This document shows, piece after piece, positions 59,917 through 64,000 of a stretch of DNA of 64,000 nt. The position numbers and the translations under genes are program-made. How positions within the stretch are numbered: position 1 is the first letter of the stretch; every line of letters begins with the position of its first letter. The notes under the pieces are model-generated. The model searched no databases. It was not told the DNA's origin and was given only the letters and a program-made list of their open reading frames with translations. This DNA comes from Rhinopomastus cyanomelas (lineage: Eukaryota; Chordata; Aves; Bucerotiformes; Rhinopomastidae): the NCBI GenBank assembly GCA_013400115.1, contig VXBP01004577.1:558001-622000 (forward strand). Direction: 5' to 3'.

Positions 59917-61589
59917 TTGTTGACACCGTCTTCCGAGGTCTTGAGTTGCAAGCACGTTTTGACGTAGCAGAGTCGATAGTGTTTTGTTTGCACAAGACCT
60001 TTGAGGTCGAGAATCAGTGAAGTCAAAGCTGTTGTAAGCCACCTGGAGCCTCTCGTCTACTGCTTGAGGTGAGTGTGTTTCCTGTGAGCCAGCACTGCCC
60101 CACTCAGCTGTTGTCCTACCATCTGCTTGTAGGACTAGGTTGCACATCAAAGTGCAGAACAATACATTTAGGAAAACACACATCACTGATTTTGTTTATA
60201 CTGAAAAAGGTTGATGTGCAAGGCCCCATACATCTGCTGTCTCTTGGTACAAGGGTAGCAATAACATTTTAAGAAGAGTCAACACCAGTTGTTCTACATT
60301 CAACAATGTTAACAGCTTCTACCAAGTCAATCTGTGATCTGAAGGCAATTACAGACGCATGTAAGTCAATGGATGTTAAGCAATTTGCAGCTAGACTGAA
60401 TAGACAAATCAAATTTGTCTTTGTATTATACGATAGCTACAAATGAGGAAAAGCTGGTGCCCAAGATAGTTTCTGATGACACTTGCTCTGGGACCCATTA
60501 AAAGTTTGTCTATATCTCAACATATTGCATATAAAATTTAATTATTTTATATTGAAAAGGTACTTGGAATCCAAAATAAAATGTTTTATTGGAAATAAAT
60601 TACATGGTATCTTAGAGTTATTTAAGACACTTTGGAAACAGTTTTGCTAAGCTGCCAAATGAATTAAGCATTAGAATATAGCAATACAGATGGATTTCCA
60701 TCTCACAGCAAGCGCTGCGAAAGTACCAGCTCTGCTGTTCCAGACAGCACTCAGATACCTCTCAGCATGTGTCTATCTGTTCCCAGCCAGGGGCAGGTGT
60801 TTTCTAGCTCTAGCTGCAAAGATCTTCCCAAGCTCACTGGTTCTCCTCACGCTCTTCACTTCCATCCATCCTCACTTCCACAGTTCTAGACTGAGATGCT
60901 GTACTTTGCTGACCTCAGAGGGGAAGGGAGATCTATATTTTCCCTCTCCACCTTTACTTAGAGACGTTGGCAGATATACCAATGGATCCTGACGAGAATG
61001 GTTTTCTGTATTGCAAACAGAAAATAGACTCCAGAGCAAAATACCAAAATGATTATGCAGAGATGATGCAGTCTGTACTTACTATAATGTGTTTTGAGTA
61101 TTCTTTTTTCCTAAATGTGATGATTTTCAGTCACTATGTGGCTTTCTCTGAGACAACTACTAAAATGGAAAGGCTAATACCAGTTGTGTTTGAAACTGCA
61201 TATGCACTGCACACAAAGCCAAGGCATGAATAATGGGCCTTTGAGACATCTTCTTGGCCTATTACTCATTACAAAGGCAGGCTTGGACATCCCAGCACAG
61301 AAGCCACCTGCTGTTATTGGCTTTTCCTCTGGAATGGTCATAGAAATAGGATTTTGCTTGGAAAAAAACCCCAAATGAAGCCTTGCAAGCAAGGAATATT
61401 GTACTAAACAATCACCAGATAGGAAGACCTATCTTTCATACCTTTGAAACCAGAGGAGGCCCTGAATGATTATTAACTACTAAGATTAAGTAGCAGGAAT
61501 AATGTATTTACCTCAGCCAAATATTCAAGTTGTTCTTATGAAACTAAAACCAGAAAAATGCTGATTTTCAATTACTACTTTTGGACAGG

Positions 61590-62382
61590 CCTTTGCAAAG
61601 ACCTACACGTCTTAGATTCAGCACTCAACAAGCCCAAATGCAAGGTCCTACAGCTCAGGCATGGCAACTTCAAGCAAAGATACACTCTGGATGGTGAATG
61701 GATAGTGAGCAGTCCTGAAGAGAAGGACTTGTGGGTATTGGTGGATAAGAAGCTCAACATGAATCAGCAATGTGTGAGGGCAGCCCAGAAGTCCAACTAT
61801 ATCCTGGGCTGTATCAAAAGAAGTGTCACCACCAGGTCAAGGGATGTGATTCTCCCCCTCTACTCTGCTCTTGTGAAACTTCACTTGAAGTGCTGTGTTC
61901 AGTTCTGGAGACCCCAGTATAAAGATACGGAACTGCTGGACTCCGTCCCAAGACAGGCCGCAAAACAGATCAGATGGCTGGAGCATCTCTCCTATGAGGA
62001 ATGGCTGAAGGAATTTGGGCTGCATACCCTGGAGAAGAAAAGGATACAAGGAGACCTTACAGCAGCCTTCCAGTACCTACAGGAAAGCTGGAGAGGGACT
62101 TTTTACAAGAGACTCTAGTGATAGAACAAGTGGGAATGGTTTCAAGCTAAAAGAGGGTAGATTTAGACTGGATCTTAGGAAGAAATTCCTCACTATAATG
62201 GTGGTGAAGCACTGGAACAGGCTGCCCAGAATAGTTGTAGGCACCCCTCCCAGAAGTGTTCAAGGCCAGGCTGGATGGGACTCTAGGCAACCTGTCTCTG
62301 CCTGTGGCAGGGGGTAGTTGGAACTAGGTGTTTTTTAAGGTCTCTTCCATCCTAAACGATTTTATGATTTCTATGATTTCTC
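61590..62382 (+). repeat. CR1 LINE, C-terminal third of ORF2 and 3' end
   Basis: An open frame to 62118 encodes the CR1 ORF2 C-terminus (EEKDLWVLVDKKLNMNQQCV, TTRSRDVILPLYSALV, CCVQFWRPQY, HLSYEEWLKEFGLHTLEKKR); further code continues in another frame (SDRTSGNGFKLKEGRFRLDL). It ends with the ATGATTTCT tail unit, about 90 bases from the ABI1 CpG island. No functional host gene is implied; the 5' limit is approximate. Confidence 0.93.
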
Positions 62383-62697
62383 CCTTCCCCTCGGGATAAC
62401 CTCCTGAAGAGGCTGATGGCTGCTCAGTCACGCTGTTCCCATGGTTTTACCCTTCTTGCTGTCATACTGTACATTTGGAGCCTGACAGGAGGAGGGATAA
62501 CCAGGACGGCACTTCCTGGCCAGACTCTCCGGCCTTCTCCCGAGGAGGGGAGCACTGGGGCTTTTTTTGGGGCGGGGGGTGTGTGGGGAGATGGCGAGTC
62601 AATGGGTCTCCCCATGTCTGGGCACCCACTGGGACGGCGGCAAAACCCCACCCTAGCAGTGAGGCCCTGGGTCCGGCGGTAGCCCTGCGGCCCGTGT

Positions 62698-62709
62698 CGC
62701 ACATGCGCC
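62698..62709 (+). promoter_or_regulatory. NRF1-like site in the ABI1 promoter
   Basis: CGCACATGCGCC differs from YGCGCAYGCGCR at two positions. Common in CpG-island promoters; weak support. Confidence 0.35.
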
Positions 62710-62752
62710 CTGCGCGGCGCGGCGCTGCCTACAGCTCCCGGGAGGCCTTGCA

Positions 62753-62775
62753 GGGCGGGGGTGGGGGCTGCTGGG
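62753..62775 (+). promoter_or_regulatory. G-quadruplex motif upstream of ABI1
   Basis: Four G runs (3, 5, 5, 3) with loops of 1, 1 and 5 bases, about 170 bases before the ABI1 ATG on the coding strand. It would also lie in the mRNA if transcription starts upstream of it. Confidence 0.55.
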
Positions 62776-62911
62776 TTTTTTTTGCGCCCCCCCCTTCCCG
62801 CGGTGGGGGCAGGATGGGTGGGGAGAGAGATCGCTCCCGACGAACGCGAGGCGAGCAGGGCTCCCACAATACCAGGCGGGCTGCGAGCCCGGCGCTGCCG
62901 CTGTCTCTTTA

Positions 62912-62968
62912 ATGCAAGAGGAAGCGATGCGGAGGGGTGGAAAATGGCAGAGTTGCAGATGTTGCTAG
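62912..62968 (+). CDS. Candidate uORF overlapping the ABI1 start
   Basis: ATG at 62912 (second in-frame ATG at 62927), 18 codons, stop TAG at 62966-62968, in another frame and ending 25 bases inside the ABI1 coding sequence. The first ATG has a poor context and the second has G at -3. Translation is inferred only and needs the TSS to lie upstream of 62912. Confidence 0.35.
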   Translation: MQEEAMRRGGKWQSCRCC

Positions 62969-63060
62969 AGGAGGAAATCCCTTCTGGCAAGCGGGCTCTG
63001 CTCGAGAGCTACCAGAACCTCACCCGAGTCGCCGACTACTGCGAAAATAACTACATCCAG
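62944..63060 (+). CDS. ABI1: ABI1 (Abl interactor 1), first coding exon
   Basis: ATG at 62944 in a strong context (gaaaATGG), 39 codons, phase 0 donor cag/gtgagg after 63060. It encodes MAELQMLLEEEIPSGKRALL and ESYQNLTRVADYCENNYIQ, the conserved N-terminus of Abl interactor 1 that packs with the other subunits of the WAVE regulatory complex (WAVE, CYFIP, NCKAP1, HSPC300). The complex relays Rac signals to Arp2/3 at the plasma membrane. The homeodomain-like region, Pro-rich part and SH3 domain lie downstream of the window. ABI2 is close in this region, but EEEIPSGKRALL and DYCENNYIQ with this neighbourhood fit ABI1 best. Confidence 0.93.
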
Positions 63061-64000
63061 GTGAGGGGCGGAGGGGCTCGGCCGGGCTCGGCTTCGCGGT
63101 GCGGACGGCGGGGTCAGAGCCGCCGGAGGGGCAGCGCGGAGCCTCCTGCCCCCCACCTCCGCCGCCGCCTCGGGTTCGCCTTTTCTTTCAACTCCAGCCG
63201 AGAAATCGGGCTGCCCCCCATCTCCCTTGCTGCGGAGGGAAACGGGGGGCGTTAATATGTCAGGCCGGCTCGGAGGGTGTGTCTTTTATTTGCGTTTTTC
63301 TGTATTTCTTTTGAGTCACATCCCGGAGACCTCCCCGGGCTGGGGATGAGTGGGGCGTGGGGGCCGCCTCGCCGCTCCATGCGGCACCCCCGGTTTGCTC
63401 GGCGCTCTCCGCCGGGAGCCGGCGGGGCCTGTCGGTGACGGTCGGGCAGCGCCCCCCGCGCCTCACGTGGGGCGGCGGGTGCCCCCTCGGCCGGGGCCGC
63501 CATCCGTAGCGGAAGGGGCCCTGCACACGGGTGACATCACGGCGTTCGGTCACCGGGAAGGGTTGGAAGCCGGGCTCTGGGTCTCCCGTGGCGGGACCGA
63601 GCGGCTGGTGGGGGCAGGAGCTGCCCGCGGCGGGGGCGCTTCAAAATGGCAATCGGTGCCTCCCCGGCATCCCGCGGCGGGCGCTCCACGCCGGGAATCC
63701 GGTGCTGGAAGAGGCTGCTTGGGGTTCCACCGCGTCTCCAGCCCTCTGTGTGGATTCCCCTAAACCCTTCAGTGCTTCCTGGCTCTGCTTTAAATGTGTT
63801 TTTGTGAAGCTGCTTTAACCACAGTTCACGATGGGTATCTTTTCCGGATTTGCAGCATGTAACTGTAATTCCGGTGTGTTTGGTCATACCGATGTGGATA
63901 CAAAGCCATCCAGAGATGATGAAATTAAATTCCTTTTATTTTTAGCAAGAGGAAAAACGAATGAACCCCGTATCACTTACTAGACAGCTTGTTGAACTTG
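63061..64000 (+). other. ABI1: Start of ABI1 intron 1
   Basis: Begins gtgagg and is CpG-rich to about 63760, then AT-rich. The window ends inside it. The open frames in the CpG-rich part reflect base composition. Confidence 0.8.

Larger units (their letters stand above)
56889..61589. other. Intergenic; purine-rich block, X-box-like repeat and a CpG-rich patch
   Basis: No gene recognised. Notable parts: a strongly purine-rich + strand at about 57500-57900; two copies of a 15-base RFX-like repeat at 58016-58030 and 58071-58085; and a CpG-rich patch at about 59830-60060 with a CTCF-like motif. The rest is AT-rich. Confidence 0.6.
62470..63760 (+). promoter_or_regulatory. ABI1: CpG-island promoter and first exon of ABI1
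   Basis: High G+C and CpG from about 62470 to 63760, centred on the ABI1 first coding exon. No TATA box; an NRF1-like site (62698-62709), a GC box and a G-quadruplex motif (62753-62775) lie upstream of the ATG. Limits are by eye and the TSS is not determined. Confidence 0.85.

Noticed and set aside
61558..62118. A 186-codon gene next to ABI1
   Set aside because: The protein is the C-terminal part of CR1 ORF2, followed by the CR1 3' end.
62416..63887. Long overlapping frames on both strands around ABI1 exon 1
   Set aside because: A CpG-island composition effect; only 62944-63060 has a conserved protein and splice donor.
63945..64000. AG-preceded stretch at the window end (caagaggaaaaacg) as ABI1 exon 2
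   Set aside because: The polypyrimidine tract fits an acceptor, but the translation does not match the ABI1 residues expected after NNYIQ, and the window ends before any donor.
1..64000. CRISPR arrays, rRNA, tRNA, bacterial operon signals
   Set aside because: None seen; the sequence is vertebrate nuclear DNA.

Overview
This is a vertebrate nuclear window, almost certainly from a bird. The main signs are about twenty copies of the avian CR1 LINE, all cut at the 5' end and ending in the CR1-type tail; small introns; CpG-island promoters; and three recognisable vertebrate genes. The species cannot be named. The large share of near-identical copies of one CR1 subfamily (3' end reading ATTAGGGATTGGAAGGGACC on the complement) suggests a lineage with fairly recent CR1 activity.

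Layout. (1) 1-12.3 kb: the 3' part of MASTL (Greatwall kinase) on the + strand, five coding exons that join in frame to 583 residues. The N-terminal kinase half lies upstream of the window. (2) 12.3-12.95 kb: a short tail-to-tail spacer. (3) 12.95-40.2 kb: the complete ACBD5 gene on the - strand, 13 coding exons that join in frame to 500 residues, with a CpG-island promoter at about 39.6-40.4 kb. (4) 40.4-62.4 kb: an intergenic stretch of about 22 kb, AT-rich, holding CR1 copies, a 466-base assembly gap, one retroviral-type LTR that abuts the gap, and a few small CpG- or motif-rich patches. I see no convincing protein gene in it. (5) 62.4-64.0 kb: the CpG-island promoter and first coding exon of ABI1 on the + strand; the rest of ABI1 lies beyond the window.

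The three genes do not form an operon or a shared pathway. MASTL drives mitotic entry by restraining PP2A-B55, ACBD5 is a tail-anchored peroxisomal acyl-CoA binder that tethers peroxisomes to the ER, and ABI1 is a WAVE-complex subunit. MASTL and ACBD5 converge, while ACBD5 and ABI1 diverge across the 22 kb interval.

The most interesting structure is in the repeats. Every CR1 copy in the MASTL part points +, every copy inside ACBD5 points -, and every copy from the ACBD5 promoter to ABI1 points +, so the copies inside the two genes all lie in the sense direction. In three places a younger CR1 sits directly on the 3' end of an older one. The LTR is inserted in a CR1 and ends exactly at the N gap, so proviral sequence may be hidden there. 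I found no CRISPR array, tRNA or rRNA, and nothing I would call a new biological system. Exon limits come from reading splice sites and frame by eye; no alignment was run.
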